The notes: a model not told the origin generated them from the letters alone. Positions 49,983 through 60,004 are shown, counted from the stretch's first letter. The stretch: DNA of 64,000 bases from Corynebacterium sp. MSK041 (GCF_030232265.1 NZ_JASPJK010000005.1:62001-126000), one strand, 5' to 3'. Numbers and translations: made by a program.

Positions 49983-52900
49983 CTACGGCGACCAAATCGC
50001 CGCCCTCCACCTTCGTCGGTTGACCAAACGCCACCTTTTCCACAACACCATCCACCGGTGCGGAGATGGTGGCTTCCATCTTCATCGCTTCGATGGTGGC
50101 CACCGGGTCGCCGGCCTTGACCTCGTCGCCTACCTTGACCGTCACGTTGACCACACCGGCGAACGGTGCGGCGACGTGGTTCGGGTTGGAAGGATCAGCC
50201 TTCTCTGCTTCGGCAACGGTGGATTCGGCGTTCTCATCACGAATAGTCATCGGCCGCACCTGGCCGTTGACGGTGAGGATGACCTGGCGCATGCCCTTCT
50301 CATCCGGCTCACTGACGGCGTCGAGGCGAACGACGAGCGGTGACTGGTTCTCCTCAATCTCCCCGTAGTAGACCATGATCTCCTTGCCCTCTTCGAGGCC
50401 GTAGAAGAACGCCTTGTCCCCGAGCTGGTCCGTGACGCCGTAGAGGCGACGGTGTTCCATGAACTCGGCGTACTGCTTCGGGAAGAGGAGTTTGTCCAAG
50501 GCGATGCGACGTGCACCTGACGCCTCATCACCATCGGCGTTGAGCTCCGCCTCCAGGTCCGTTGGGACGTCAACGGTGTGGTCCACCGGTGCACGGTCCG
50601 CCAGAGCCTTTTCGCGCAGCGCAGGCCAGCCACCAGGCGGGGTGCCCAATTCGCCTTGGAGGAATCCGATGACGGATTCCGGGATGTCGTACTTGCGCGG
50701 GTTGTCGGCGAATTCTTCTGGGGTCACACCCGCGCCCACCAGGTAGAGGGCAAGGTCCCCCACCACCTTGGAGGACGGCGTCACCTTGGTGGGGCGGCCG
50801 AGGATCTCATTAACGCCGGCGTAGTAATCCTCGACGAGCTCGAAGCGGTCCGCCAGCCCCAAAGCCTTGGCCTGGGTGCGCAGGTTGGACAGCTGCCCGC
50901 CGGGGATCTCATGGCGGTACACACGGCCGGTGGGGCCAGGGATGCCGGACTCAAACGGCGCGTACACGGCGCGAACAGCTTCCCAGTATGGCTCCATGTC
51001 GGAGACTGCCTGAAGGGACAGGCCCGTGTCACGCTCCGTGTTGGCAAAGGCAGCAACGAGGGCCGACATGGATGGCTGAGACGTCGTGCCAGCCAACGGC
51101 GCGGAGGCTACATCCACCACGTCGGCACCGGCGGCAGCAGCGGCGAAGTAGGTGGCCAGCTGCCCGCCGGCAGTGTCGTGGGTGTGTACGTGGACGGGCA
51201 GGTCGAAGCGGGAACGCAGCGCCTCAACCAGCTTCGCGGCAGCTGCCGGGCGCAGCAACCCAGCCATGTCCTTAATAGCCAGCACATGCGCGCCGGTGTC
51301 CACGATCTCCTCGGCCAGGCGCAGGTAGTAGTCCAGCGTGTACAGGTCCTCGGCCGGATCGAGTAGGTTGCCGGAGTAGGCCATGGCTACCTCGGCGACG
51401 GTGGTGCTGGTGTCCAGGACGGCGTCGATGGCGGGGCGCATCTGGGAGACGTCGTTAAGCGCGTCGAAGATGCGGAAGATGTCCACGCCGGACGCGGCGG
51501 CTTCCTTCACAAAAGCCCGCGTGACGGATTCCGGGTACGGGATGTAGCCCACGGTGTTACGGCCGCGCAGAAGCATCTGAATGTTCACGTTCGGCATGGC
51601 TTCACGCAGTGCGTCCAGGCGCATCCACGGGGATTCGTGCAAAAAGCGCATAGCCACGTCATAGGTCGCGCCACCCCACGCCTCCACCGAAGTGAGCTGC
51701 GGGGTCAAGTGGCCGACGTGCTTCGCGGCGGCAACCAGCGTGTTCGTGCGAATGCGGGTGGCCAGCAAGGACTGGTGCGCATCGCGGAAGGTGGTCTCCG
51801 TAACCCCCAACGCGGTCTGGTTGCGTAGCTTCTCCGCCCACTTGACTGGCCCGAGTTCCAGCAGGTCATCGCGGGAGCCGCGCGGCAGCTCACCGTAGTC
51901 ATGGGCAGGCAGCTTCTTCGAGGGCTGCAGGATCGTCGGCCGCTGACCGTTCGGCTGGTTCACGGTCACGTTGGCCAGGTAGGTCAGGATCTTGCCGGCA
52001 TCATCGGCTGCCGGCGGCGCCTCCAACAGGCCCGGGTGCTCTGCGATGAAACCGGTGTCAATGCGCTTGTGGCGGAAGTCCGGTTCGCTGAGGAGGGCGC
52101 GGAGGAAACCAATATTCGTCGATACGCCATCGACCGCAAACTCGTTGAGGGCGCGCAGGGCACGATCAACGGCGACCTGGAAATCGCGCCCGCGACATGT
52201 CATTTTGACCAGCAGCGAATCAAAATTCGGCGTGATCTCCGTGCCCACCCCCACGGAACCGTCCAGGCGTACGCCCGCGCCACCCGGCGAACGGTAACCC
52301 GTGATCGTGCCGGAATCCGGGCGGAACCCGTTCGTGGGATCCTCCGTGGTGATGCGGCATTGCAGCGCCGCACCGGACACCGTGATCTCCTCCTGGCGCA
52401 CATTCAGATCCGCCAGGGTCGCGCCCGCGGCGATGTACATCTGGTTTTTCACAATGTCGATGCCGGTGACTTCCTCCGTCACCGTGTGCTCCACCTGCAC
52501 GCGCGGGTTCATCTCAATGAAGACATGATTGCCGCGCTCATCCACGAGAAACTCGACGGTACCCGCGCCCTCATAGTTGATCTCTTTGCAGAAATTCACC
52601 GCGTCTTGGCAAATGCGCTGGCGCTGTTCCTCGGTGATGTGCTGTGCGGGCGCGATCTCCACAACTTTCTGGTGGCGGCGCTGCACGGAGCAGTCGCGCT
52701 CAAACAGGTGCGCCACGTTGCCGTGCGAATCCGCCAGAATCTGCACTTCAATGTGCTGCGGGTTGATCACCGCGCGCTCGATGTACACATCCGGATCGCC
52801 GAAAGCGGCCTCCGCTTCGCGCGAAGCTTCCGCCGCGAGGGCCTCAAGGTCCTCTCGCTTTTCGACGAACCTCATCCCCCTTCCGCCACCCCCCGCCACG

Positions 52901-53418
52901 GCCTTGACAAACACGGGGAACTCAAAGTCCTCAGCGAAACGTGCCAGTTCCTTCGGATCTGCAGACGGCTCCGAATCCTTCAGGGTGGGCAGCCCGGCGC
53001 GCTCCGCGGCGCGGACTGCGGCGGACTTATCGCCGGTCAGATCCAGAGTTTCCGGGGAAGGGCCGATGAACGTGATGCCTTCTTCAGCGCAGCGGCGGGC
53101 CAGTTGCGCGCGTTCGGAGAGGAAACCGTAGCCGGGGTACACCGCATCAGCACCGGATTGTTTGGCGGCGCGGATGATTTCCTCAATGTCCAGGTACGCC
53201 TTGACGGGCTGGCCTGCCACGCCGATCTGCACCGCTTCGTCCGCGAAGGGCCGGTGGAAGCAGTGGCGGTCTTCTCGCGGATACACCGCGACGGTTTTCG
53301 CACCTGTTTCGAAGGCAGCGCGGAAAGCGCGCACTGCGATCTCGCCGCGGTTAGCAACGAGGATTTTGGAAAACGTAGGCAGGTTCTCCCTGCCAATTCC
53401 GTTGGTGGTCCTGGTCAT
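49975..53418 (-). CDS. pyc: pyruvate carboxylase
   Basis: The 1147-residue protein holds the three expected domains: biotin carboxylase ([43 protein letters not shown]), the carboxyltransferase domain with the metal-binding HVHTHDTAGG, and the biotin carrier domain with EAMKMEA at the C terminus. It makes oxaloacetate from pyruvate and bicarbonate, the main anaplerotic step in corynebacteria. GAGGAG lies 5 bases before the ATG. It starts 24 bases after the lpdA-like gene. Confidence 0.96.
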   Translation of the reverse strand: MTRTTNGIGRENLPTFSKILVANRGEIAVRAFRAAFETGAKTVAVYPREDRHCFHRPFADEAVQIGVAGQPVKAYLDIEEIIRAAKQSGADAVYPGYGFLSERAQLARRCAEEGITFIGPSPETLDLTGDKSAAVRAAERAGLPTLKDSEPSADPKELARFAEDFEFPVFVKAVAGGGGRGMRFVEKREDLEALAAEASREAEAAFGDPDVYIERAVINPQHIEVQILADSHGNVAHLFERDCSVQRRHQKVVEIAPAQHITEEQRQRICQDAVNFCKEINYEGAGTVEFLVDERGNHVFIEMNPRVQVEHTVTEEVTGIDIVKNQMYIAAGATLADLNVRQEEITVSGAALQCRITTEDPTNGFRPDSGTITGYRSPGGAGVRLDGSVGVGTEITPNFDSLLVKMTCRGRDFQVAVDRALRALNEFAVDGVSTNIGFLRALLSEPDFRHKRIDTGFIAEHPGLLEAPPAADDAGKILTYLANVTVNQPNGQRPTILQPSKKLPAHDYGELPRGSRDDLLELGPVKWAEKLRNQTALGVTETTFRDAHQSLLATRIRTNTLVAAAKHVGHLTPQLTSVEAWGGATYDVAMRFLHESPWMRLDALREAMPNVNIQMLLRGRNTVGYIPYPESVTRAFVKEAAASGVDIFRIFDALNDVSQMRPAIDAVLDTSTTVAEVAMAYSGNLLDPAEDLYTLDYYLRLAEEIVDTGAHVLAIKDMAGLLRPAAAAKLVEALRSRFDLPVHVHTHDTAGGQLATYFAAAAAGADVVDVASAPLAGTTSQPSMSALVAAFANTERDTGLSLQAVSDMEPYWEAVRAVYAPFESGIPGPTGRVYRHEIPGGQLSNLRTQAKALGLADRFELVEDYYAGVNEILGRPTKVTPSSKVVGDLALYLVGAGVTPEEFADNPRKYDIPESVIGFLQGELGTPPGGWPALREKALADRAPVDHTVDVPTDLEAELNADGDEASGARRIALDKLLFPKQYAEFMEHRRLYGVTDQLGDKAFFYGLEEGKEIMVYYGEIEENQSPLVVRLDAVSEPDEKGMRQVILTVNGQVRPMTIRDENAESTVAEAEKADPSNPNHVAAPFAGVVNVTVKVGDEVKAGDPVATIEAMKMEATISAPVDGVVEKVAFGQPTKVEGGDLVAVVK

Positions 53419-53442
53419 GGCAGCTCCTCGGAAAATTCGCGT

Positions 53443-54849
53443 TTAGTTCAGGTCGGTCTTGTCCACCAGGCGGCGTGCTGCCTCGGTGATGGAACCGGAC
53501 AGGGACGGGTAGACGGCCATGGAATTACCCAGGTCCTCGACAGTGAGGTTGTTGGTCACGGCGATGGTCAGCGACAAGATGAGCTCCGATGCCGTCGGCG
53601 CAACGATCACGCCGCCGAGCACCTGGCCGGAGCCTTTGCGGGAGAAGATCTTCACAAAACCGGAGGTCAGCGAACGCATCTTCGCACGCGGGTTGGTGGC
53701 TAGGTTGAGTTTGATGACGTCGGCGTCATACTCACCGTTCTTGATCTGTGCCTCAGTGATACCCACAGCGGCGATCTCCGGACGGGTGAACACGGCATTG
53801 CCCACCGTGCGGATACGCAGTGGCTCCACGCCTTCACCCAGCGCGTGGTACATGGCAATGCGGCCCTGCATCGCGGCAACGGATGCCAACGGCATGAGAT
53901 CCGTACAGTCACCCGCCGCGTAAATGCCGGACACGTTGGTGCGGGACACGCGGTCCACATGAATATGGCCCGATGGGGTGACGTCCACGCCCTGAGATTC
54001 CAGCATGAGGTCCTTGGTGTTCGGGATGGAACCAATGGACATCAAGCAGTGGGAGCCGGTGATCTCCCGGCCGTCGCTCGTACGCACGACCACACCGTCA
54101 CCGGTGTTTTCCACGCTGTCCACACGCGCGTCCTTCACCAGCGTCACATCACGGTTGGACAGAACCTGCTCCAGCACGTCCGCCGCGTCCGCGTCATCGT
54201 GCGGAAGGATGCGGTCAGAGGAACCAACCATGGTGACCTTCACGCCCAGTTCAGCGTAGGCAGAAACGAACTCCGCACCCGTCACACCAGAACCGACCAC
54301 GACGAGGTGCTCCGGCTCCTCAATCAGGTCATACATCTGCTGCCAGTTCAGAATGCGGCGACCATCCGGCTTCGCATCCGGCAACACACGCGGGGAAGCA
54401 CCGGTGGCAATGAGCACGATGTCACAGTCGTAAGTCTCCATCGTGCCGTCCGGCAGCTCCGCCTTCACGCGGTGCGTGGTGTGTCCTTCCTGGCGGGATG
54501 CGAAGCGGCCCTTGCCGTTCACCACACGCACGCCAGCACGCTCTAGCTGCTGGCGAATGTCACGGGACTGCTCCGACGCCAGCGCAACCACACGGTTATT
54601 CAAGGCTGGGATAGACAGGTTCACATCACCCAGGCCGTGCTTGAGGCCCATGGCATCCGCACGACGCAAGTCCGTTTTCACGTTCGTACCAGCGATGAAG
54701 CCTTTCGACGGCACCACGTCACGCAGAATGCCCGAGCCACCCACACCAAGCTGCTCAATGAGAGTGATGTCCGCACCGTACTGGCTGCCCACCAGCGCCG
54801 CCTCGTATCCGCCCGGGCCGCCGCCGATAATGACAATTTTCTTGGACAC
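53443..54849 (-). CDS. lpdA: flavoprotein disulfide reductase family, NAD(P)H-quinone dehydrogenase (LpdA-like)
   Basis: The 468-residue FAD/NAD protein starts KIVIIGGGPGGYEAAL. The position of the redox-active CxxxxC of true lipoamide dehydrogenases reads GVGGSGILRDVVPSKG, so the disulfide is absent. This fits the NAD(P)H-quinone dehydrogenase/LpdA group (as Rv3303c) rather than lipoamide dehydrogenase. NAD-binding GSGVTGAEF and the C-terminal dimer domain are present. It probably shares a transcript with pyc. Confidence 0.82.
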   Translation of the reverse strand: MSKKIVIIGGGPGGYEAALVGSQYGADITLIEQLGVGGSGILRDVVPSKGFIAGTNVKTDLRRADAMGLKHGLGDVNLSIPALNNRVVALASEQSRDIRQQLERAGVRVVNGKGRFASRQEGHTTHRVKAELPDGTMETYDCDIVLIATGASPRVLPDAKPDGRRILNWQQMYDLIEEPEHLVVVGSGVTGAEFVSAYAELGVKVTMVGSSDRILPHDDADAADVLEQVLSNRDVTLVKDARVDSVENTGDGVVVRTSDGREITGSHCLMSIGSIPNTKDLMLESQGVDVTPSGHIHVDRVSRTNVSGIYAAGDCTDLMPLASVAAMQGRIAMYHALGEGVEPLRIRTVGNAVFTRPEIAAVGITEAQIKNGEYDADVIKLNLATNPRAKMRSLTSGFVKIFSRKGSGQVLGGVIVAPTASELILSLTIAVTNNLTVEDLGNSMAVYPSLSGSITEAARRLVDKTDLN

Positions 54850-54955
54850 GCACGTCTCCTTACACAGCTTGCGTCAAATCAGGTTTGAAAAGTTTCCGTC
54901 CGCCCACTCTAGCCGTCAAGCAGAATCCGTGCGCATCGTGTGTCCGCTTGCCTAG

Positions 54956-54985
54956 TTGACCTAGACCTAGCGAGGTCTAGGTCAA
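54956..54985. terminator. terminator hairpin overlapping the amidohydrolase stop codon
   Basis: A perfect 13-pair stem (TTGACCTAGACCT, 54956-54968, with AGGTCTAGGTCAA, 54973-54985) around AGCG. It includes the TAG stop of the amidohydrolase gene and lies 107 bases before the lpdA start. Confidence 0.7.
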
Positions 54986-56167
54986 CGCAGCGGCCTGCGC
55001 ATCCTGCATTCCGCCGAAGCGTTCCACGACAGAGGCGAAGAGGCGGACGCCGACGTCGATGCAGCGCTCATCAATATCAATGTCCCCGCGGTGCAGGTCA
55101 TACTTCTGGCCGGTGCCAGACCAACAACCCAAGCGCGCCATGGAGCCCGGAACCTGCTCGAGGTACCAGGAGAAGTCCTCCCCGCCACTGGACTGTGGTG
55201 CCTGAATCACGGCATGCGGGTCAACCGCACGGGCAGCTTCCACGAGCGCGGAGGTAGCCACGTCATCGTTCATCACCGGTGGCACGCCACGGATGTATGT
55301 CAGCTCGTGGGCGCAGCCAGTTGGGGCTACAACATCCGCCACGAGCTCTTCCATCAGCGGTTCCAGGCTCCGCCACGTACCAATGTCCTGGGTCCGGATC
55401 GTGCCGCCAATGCGACCGGTCTTCGGCACCGCATTCGGCGCAATGCCCGCCTCAATCTGGCCGAAGACCAGCACGGTGCCCGTGCGCGGATCCACACGGC
55501 GCGACAGCAAGGCCGGAAGTTGGGTGACAAGGCTGCCCAAGGCGTACACCACATCATTGGTCAGGTGCGGGCGGGATGTGTGCCCACCAGGACCATTGAC
55601 GGCAATGCGCAACACATCAGCCGCCGAGGTAATCGCACCGGTACGCACACCAATTTGGCCCACCCGGATCTTCGGTTCCGCATGCACCGCATAGATACAC
55701 GCCACACCATCCAGGCCACCCCACTTGATCACATCCGGGGCGCCGCCATCCATGACTTCTTCGGCTGGTTGGAAGATAATGCGGATGCCAAAGGGTAGGT
55801 CAAGCGTCGATAAGGCACACGCGAGTGCCAGACAGATCGTGGTGTGCACATCGTGGCCACAGGAGTGGGACACACCGGGGACGCGGGAGGCGAAAGGCAG
55901 ATTGGAAACTTCCTCCACACGCAGTGCATCAATGTCCGCGCGGAAGGCCAGCTTCTCATTGTCCTCAGGGCCGATGTCCACGTACAGGCCCGTCTCTGGG
56001 AATAGGTGCGGCTCCAGGCCGTAGTCCCGCAGCGTCTGCGCGATGAACGCGGTAGTCTCCACCTCATGGTGGGACACTTCCGGGTTGGCGTGAAGGTGAC
56101 GGCGCCACCCGATAATCTCATCGCGGTGGGCGGTAAACCACGAGTCAATCTGGGCGGACAGTCCCAC
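54977..56167 (-). CDS. M20-family amidohydrolase (N-acyl-amino acid/hippurate hydrolase type)
   Basis: The 396-residue metallopeptidase-family hydrolase contains WRRHLHANPEVSHHE, SCGHDVHTTICLALA (metal ligands), FQPAEEVMDGG and SSGGEDFSWYL. These are the M20D motifs of N-acyl-amino acid amidohydrolases. It lies between an XRE regulator and lpdA, in the place where corynebacterial amiA/amiB genes are found next to upp. GTG 56167 is used because GAGGGAG lies 6 bases before it. Confidence 0.85.
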   Translation of the reverse strand: MGLSAQIDSWFTAHRDEIIGWRRHLHANPEVSHHEVETTAFIAQTLRDYGLEPHLFPETGLYVDIGPEDNEKLAFRADIDALRVEEVSNLPFASRVPGVSHSCGHDVHTTICLALACALSTLDLPFGIRIIFQPAEEVMDGGAPDVIKWGGLDGVACIYAVHAEPKIRVGQIGVRTGAITSAADVLRIAVNGPGGHTSRPHLTNDVVYALGSLVTQLPALLSRRVDPRTGTVLVFGQIEAGIAPNAVPKTGRIGGTIRTQDIGTWRSLEPLMEELVADVVAPTGCAHELTYIRGVPPVMNDDVATSALVEAARAVDPHAVIQAPQSSGGEDFSWYLEQVPGSMARLGCWSGTGQKYDLHRGDIDIDERCIDVGVRLFASVVERFGGMQDAQAAALT

Positions 56168-56242
56168 AGCGCACTCCCTCTTAAGGCCTAACAAGCACCA
56201 ATGTTTCTGGGTGCGACTGTACTACTAGACCAAGCTGTGCAG

Positions 56243-56626
56243 TTAGTCGAGGTTGAGCATCTCCGCCATTGACACGGGCTCGAAGCGCTCCCAGCAGACG
56301 TCCCCGAGCTCCTCCACCACTCCGGGTAGCAGCATCGCCGGCGGCACACGCAGCGCGTAGGCCAGGCGATACACCGTGGACAACGTGGGGTCAGATGACC
56401 GCGCGCCGGTGTGCTGGTTGCGCTCCAAGTTGGACACCACGGTGCGCGATAACCCGGCCACAGTAGCCAGGCGCTTCTGGCTCAAACCCCGGAGCTCCCG
56501 GATAGCCCGGAGCCGCTCTGACATAGAAAAGCCGAGGCTGGCCCAGCGTGAGTCGCTGACCACCTCGTCGAAAGTTTCACGCCCGCTCGCATGATCCACA
56601 TACGGGTCACGTGTTGTGTCCATCAT
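56243..56626 (-). CDS. XRE-family helix-turn-helix regulator
   Basis: The 127-residue protein has an HTH_3 motif (MSERLRAIRELRGLSQKRLATVAGLSRTVVSNLERNQ, about residues 35-70) and a short C-terminal tail. It precedes the amidohydrolase gene on the same strand after a 75-base gap. A run of six G lies directly at the first ATG. Target genes unknown. Confidence 0.82.
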   Translation of the reverse strand: MMDTTRDPYVDHASGRETFDEVVSDSRWASLGFSMSERLRAIRELRGLSQKRLATVAGLSRTVVSNLERNQHTGARSSDPTLSTVYRLAYALRVPPAMLLPGVVEELGDVCWERFEPVSMAEMLNLD

Positions 56627-56721
56627 CCCCCCTTTACGGTGCGCTTCCCCCTGAAGCAGCAGTAGGTGTTTTCCCCTGCGAGACTAGCGCAGCCACGCAG
56701 AGGCTGTCTACAGCTAAGCCA

Positions 56722-57357
56722 CTACAAATGAATGTTGCGTGGCCCGTACAGGCGATCGCCCGCATCACCGAGGCCAGGGACGATGTAGGCGTCCTCGTTG
56801 AGGCCTGGGTCGATGGCAGCGGTGACAAGGCGCAGTGGCGCATCAAGTTCCGCGATCCGGTCCACGCCCGGCTGTGCGCACACCACGGTGACCACGGTGA
56901 TGTCATCCGCACCGCGGTCCGTGAGCAGCTCAATCGCATGCACCAACGATCCACCAGTGGCCAACATAGGATCAACCAGGAACACCGGCTGGCCGGAAAG
57001 ATCCTCCGGCAGGGCCTCCAGGTACGGGACCGGCTCATGGGTCTCCTCGTCGCGCGCCAAACCAATGAAGCCCACCTGCGCATCCGGGATCATGGCCAAA
57101 GATGGGTCCACCAGGCCAAGCCCGGCGCGGATGATGGGCACGATGATCGGCGGCTGCTTCAGGCGCACGCCGTTTGCGGTGCCCACGGGGGTTTCACAAT
57201 CGAAAGTCTCTGTTTCCAGGTCTCGGGATGCTTCGTAAATAAGCATGGAGCCAAGGTCTGACAGGGCTGCGCGGAAGCTGGAATTGCTGGTTCGCTTGTC
57301 ACGCAAGCGGGTGAGACGGGAAATTGCCAGCGGGTGTTCGATGACGGTGATCTGCAT
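56722..57357 (-). CDS. upp: uracil phosphoribosyltransferase
   Basis: The 211-residue product has [29 protein letters not shown] and the PRPP site [17 protein letters not shown], all typical of Upp. It salvages uracil to UMP. ATG 57357 has TAGCAT 7 bases upstream, the leaderless pattern, and is preferred over GTG two codons earlier. Confidence 0.93.
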   Translation of the reverse strand: MQITVIEHPLAISRLTRLRDKRTSNSSFRAALSDLGSMLIYEASRDLETETFDCETPVGTANGVRLKQPPIIVPIIRAGLGLVDPSLAMIPDAQVGFIGLARDEETHEPVPYLEALPEDLSGQPVFLVDPMLATGGSLVHAIELLTDRGADDITVVTVVCAQPGVDRIAELDAPLRLVTAAIDPGLNEDAYIVPGLGDAGDRLYGPRNIHL

Positions 57358-57428
57358 GAACACAATGCTAACCAGAAATTTTCGGTTCGGAGGGAACCGA
57401 ATGGGGGGTTAAGGCAGTCAAAGTAAGT

Positions 57429-57725
57429 ATGGACACTTCATTTTCTGATCTTTTCTTCGACACAACCACAGCCGCCGACCATATTGCGCGCTTGCGTAGC
57501 GACGCCGCCGCGACCCACCCCATCAATCTCCCTCCGTTGCCTGACGCCGGGCCCGTTGCTGCGCTTTGTGCCGCGGTACACAAGGCCGTCACGTCCGTGA
57601 ATGAGCAGGCGGCACTCCTCTCACGCGAGGCGCACCGCACCGCCACCAACATGGAGGTCTTCACCGCGGGAGCCGTGCGCATGGACAGCTCCACCGCCCG
57701 CGTCTTCGAGGGGGTACAGCCATGA
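57429..57725 (+). CDS. small ESX/EspC-like protein
   Basis: The 98-residue helical protein has no signal peptide and ends NMEVFTAGAVRMDSSTARVFEG, a pattern like the ESX secretion-associated EspC/WXG group. It overlaps the following cell-wall hydrolase gene by 4 bases (ATGA), so the two are made together. No type VII secretion genes are in the window. Identity as an ESX-like partner is an inference. Confidence 0.6.
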   Translation: MDTSFSDLFFDTTTAADHIARLRSDAAATHPINLPPLPDAGPVAALCAAVHKAVTSVNEQAALLSREAHRTATNMEVFTAGAVRMDSSTARVFEGVQP

Positions 57726-58642
57726 TCTTCGACATCGGATCCGTCGTAGCCACGATCGCCCAGGCCGCGCCCGCCGCTTTGCCGCAGGTCACCGTCCCCT
57801 CGCTGCCAGATTTCGCGTCGGTCGCACCACTCGCCGCCATCGTCGGCGCCGATCCTCACCGTATGCTTCGCGCAGCCCGCTCGCTTTTCGACGATCACAG
57901 CACCCTCACCACCACCCTCCACGACGCCACTCCCCTCATCCACGCCGCCGGTCTGGACATCCTGGGAATCGGTCAACGCTTCCTAGCCCAAGCCGCACCC
58001 TTGCTTCCAGGCCTGCTGGCGGGCCCCGGCGCGGCAGGAGTCATGGCGCAGCTCGTGGGACTAGCCACCCAAGCTTTCACCGCCGTAGCTGAACGCCTCA
58101 ACCAACTGGAAGGGGAACTCCAGCCACTGGTGAACCGCCTCGAAGGGCTCGTTACAGCCGCGGCCGCCCGCGAGCAGCTCGTTCCCACCGCCGCCAATTA
58201 CGCCGCTGAAAGCCAGCTCCGGCAGCTGGCAGGGGTGGAGGAGTTGGGTGAGGGGGTCGGAGGGGTGCCAGGGGGCGTCGATAAGCAAGAAGGCAGTAAC
58301 GCCGTGGGGCGCGCAGCCGTGGAAGCCGCGAAGAGCCAACTGGGCACCCCCTATGTGTGGGGAGGCAGCGCGCCTGGCGGATTCGACTGCTCCGGGCTGA
58401 CCTCATGGGCCTATAAGCAAGCCGGCATGGACATTCCACGCACCGCCGAAAGCCAAGCCGTCGGACGGCAAGTGAGCTACGAGGAACTCCAACCCGGTGA
58501 CCTCGTCGTCTGGTCTGGACACGTAGCCATGTACGCCGGCGACGGGCAGATGATCGAGGCCGGCTCACCCGTGCAGATGAACCCCGTGCGCACCAACAAC
58601 ATCGGCATGCCTTTCAAAGGCTTCTGGCGCCCAACGGGGTAG
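57722..58642 (+). CDS. NlpC/P60 (C40) peptidase-like protein without signal peptide
   Basis: In this 306-residue protein, residues 1 to about 190 are helical and Ala/Leu-rich. The C-terminal NlpC/P60 domain has the catalytic Cys in FDCSGLTSWAY, the His in SGHVAMYAG and a later MIEAG. Such domains cut peptidoglycan stem peptides. No Sec signal or lipobox is seen, so export may depend on the small ESX-like protein encoded just before. An equivalent pair is expected beside upp in C. glutamicum. Confidence 0.8.
   Translation: MIFDIGSVVATIAQAAPAALPQVTVPSLPDFASVAPLAAIVGADPHRMLRAARSLFDDHSTLTTTLHDATPLIHAAGLDILGIGQRFLAQAAPLLPGLLAGPGAAGVMAQLVGLATQAFTAVAERLNQLEGELQPLVNRLEGLVTAAAAREQLVPTAANYAAESQLRQLAGVEELGEGVGGVPGGVDKQEGSNAVGRAAVEAAKSQLGTPYVWGGSAPGGFDCSGLTSWAYKQAGMDIPRTAESQAVGRQVSYEELQPGDLVVWSGHVAMYAGDGQMIEAGSPVQMNPVRTNNIGMPFKGFWRPTG
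58276..58286 (+). repeat. iterated 11-mer CGTCGATAAGC (coding copy)
   Basis: This copy lies in the linker between the helical and NlpC/P60 parts of the peptidase gene. Confidence 0.75.
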
Positions 58643-58681
58643 CGCGCGAAACCTCATGCTCATTGAGTAATGTGACAGGAC

Positions 58682-59920
58682 ATGAGTACGCGCGCGATCC
58701 TCCCGGTGAAAATCTCCTTAACCGAGGGTGACTTCTACACCCTCTGGGCCCCCACTTGGCGCCAAGGTGGCACAGAATGGCAAGCCTTCCTCGGCGACAA
58801 GGACAACGTCCTAGTGTTCAACAGCCCCGAAGCCCTGCTGGTCTACCTCGAGGACCACACCGACCACGACCTCACTGACCACCCGAAATGGCCCGCCTTC
58901 CAGGCCGGCGGGGATGACCGCGTTGTGCCAGGTGAGAAGAATGTTTATGACATCATCGGCCTGCCGTCCTACCTCGCCGGACGCCCCAGCCACGAAAACG
59001 TCTCCGCCGTCGCACGTGGTTTCCAGCTGGCCCGCTCCCTCGCGGAAGTAGCCAGCGCCACCGACGCACAAATCTTCTTCGCCTCCCACTCCATCCTTGG
59101 CAACATCAACCGTGGCCATGAGCACTACTCCGGCGACAACGGGCTGTCCGAATGGTCCGGTGTTGGCCGCACCGTGCTGGCCAACTGGGAAAACGTGGTC
59201 CACTCCCTCGACGAGGCCGTGCGCGTCGTGGAAGATTCCGAGCTGGACTCCAAGCGCGTGAGCGCCGCTGCGGACTCCATTGCTGCTGCCACCGCCGCCC
59301 GCGACGAGGCCCGCAAGGCTGCCGAAAAGGAAGCCGAAGCCGCCCGCGCCGCCGCCGACCCCTACGACATCTCCGCCTGGGCCGAAGCCGGCATCGACCC
59401 CGTGAAAATCACCGTCCAGGGCAAGGGCGTGTACACCATGCGCACCTACGTCGGTGGCGCCCCGGTCTTCCTGGGCAAGTACGGCGAAATCTTCACCTTC
59501 CCCACCGCCAAGCACATGGCCCGCTGGATCGTGGACAATGACGACCACGACCTCGCCTCTGTCTCCACCTGGCCCGACATCATGCACCTGGCCAACGCCG
59601 GTGAACTCGAGGTCACCGTCCACCCGGATAACTCCTACTCCTTCAACGGCATCGCCGCTGACATCGATAAGGGCGTTGACGCCGTGGACACCAAACAGAT
59701 GGCCAAGGCCTACGAGCTCATGGCCGACGCCGCCGACTGGGCCAACGACGACTCGTTGAACTCCTTCCTCCTAGCCAACCCCCGCATGCAGGACTACCTC
59801 GCCTACATGCTCGGCTCCACCGAGGCCGCCGGCTACGTGCCTTCCGCCCCGTTCACCGATAAGGCCGAGGGCTGGAAGAGCCTCGAAGAGATTCTGGTCA
59901 AGCGGTTCTCGAAGTTCTAG
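58682..59920 (+). CDS. conserved hypothetical protein with an internal duplication
   Basis: In this 412-residue protein two similar segments are seen: KISLTEGDFYTLWAPTW to HTDHDLTDHPKWPAF (about residues 10-75) and KITVQGKGVYTMRTYVG to DNDDHDLASVSTWPDI (about 240-300). An Ala/Glu-rich helical stretch lies between. No signal peptide or known domain. Similar genes appear in other corynebacteria. TAATGT lies 8 bases before the ATG (leaderless type). Function unknown. Confidence 0.7.
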   Translation: MSTRAILPVKISLTEGDFYTLWAPTWRQGGTEWQAFLGDKDNVLVFNSPEALLVYLEDHTDHDLTDHPKWPAFQAGGDDRVVPGEKNVYDIIGLPSYLAGRPSHENVSAVARGFQLARSLAEVASATDAQIFFASHSILGNINRGHEHYSGDNGLSEWSGVGRTVLANWENVVHSLDEAVRVVEDSELDSKRVSAAADSIAAATAARDEARKAAEKEAEAARAAADPYDISAWAEAGIDPVKITVQGKGVYTMRTYVGGAPVFLGKYGEIFTFPTAKHMARWIVDNDDHDLASVSTWPDIMHLANAGELEVTVHPDNSYSFNGIAADIDKGVDAVDTKQMAKAYELMADAADWANDDSLNSFLLANPRMQDYLAYMLGSTEAAGYVPSAPFTDKAEGWKSLEEILVKRFSKF

Positions 59921-60004
59921 TCGGGTCGGGGGCGCGGGCTGTTTCGGGCCCCGGCGCGATCAACTCCCCGAAACGCTACAGGAATTCATTAAACGCGCAG
60001 GACG

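Noticed and set aside
51901..53703. A 600-codon open frame on the plus strand
   Set aside because: It runs antisense to the biotin carboxylase part of pyc and continues across the pyc-lpdA junction; no family likeness.
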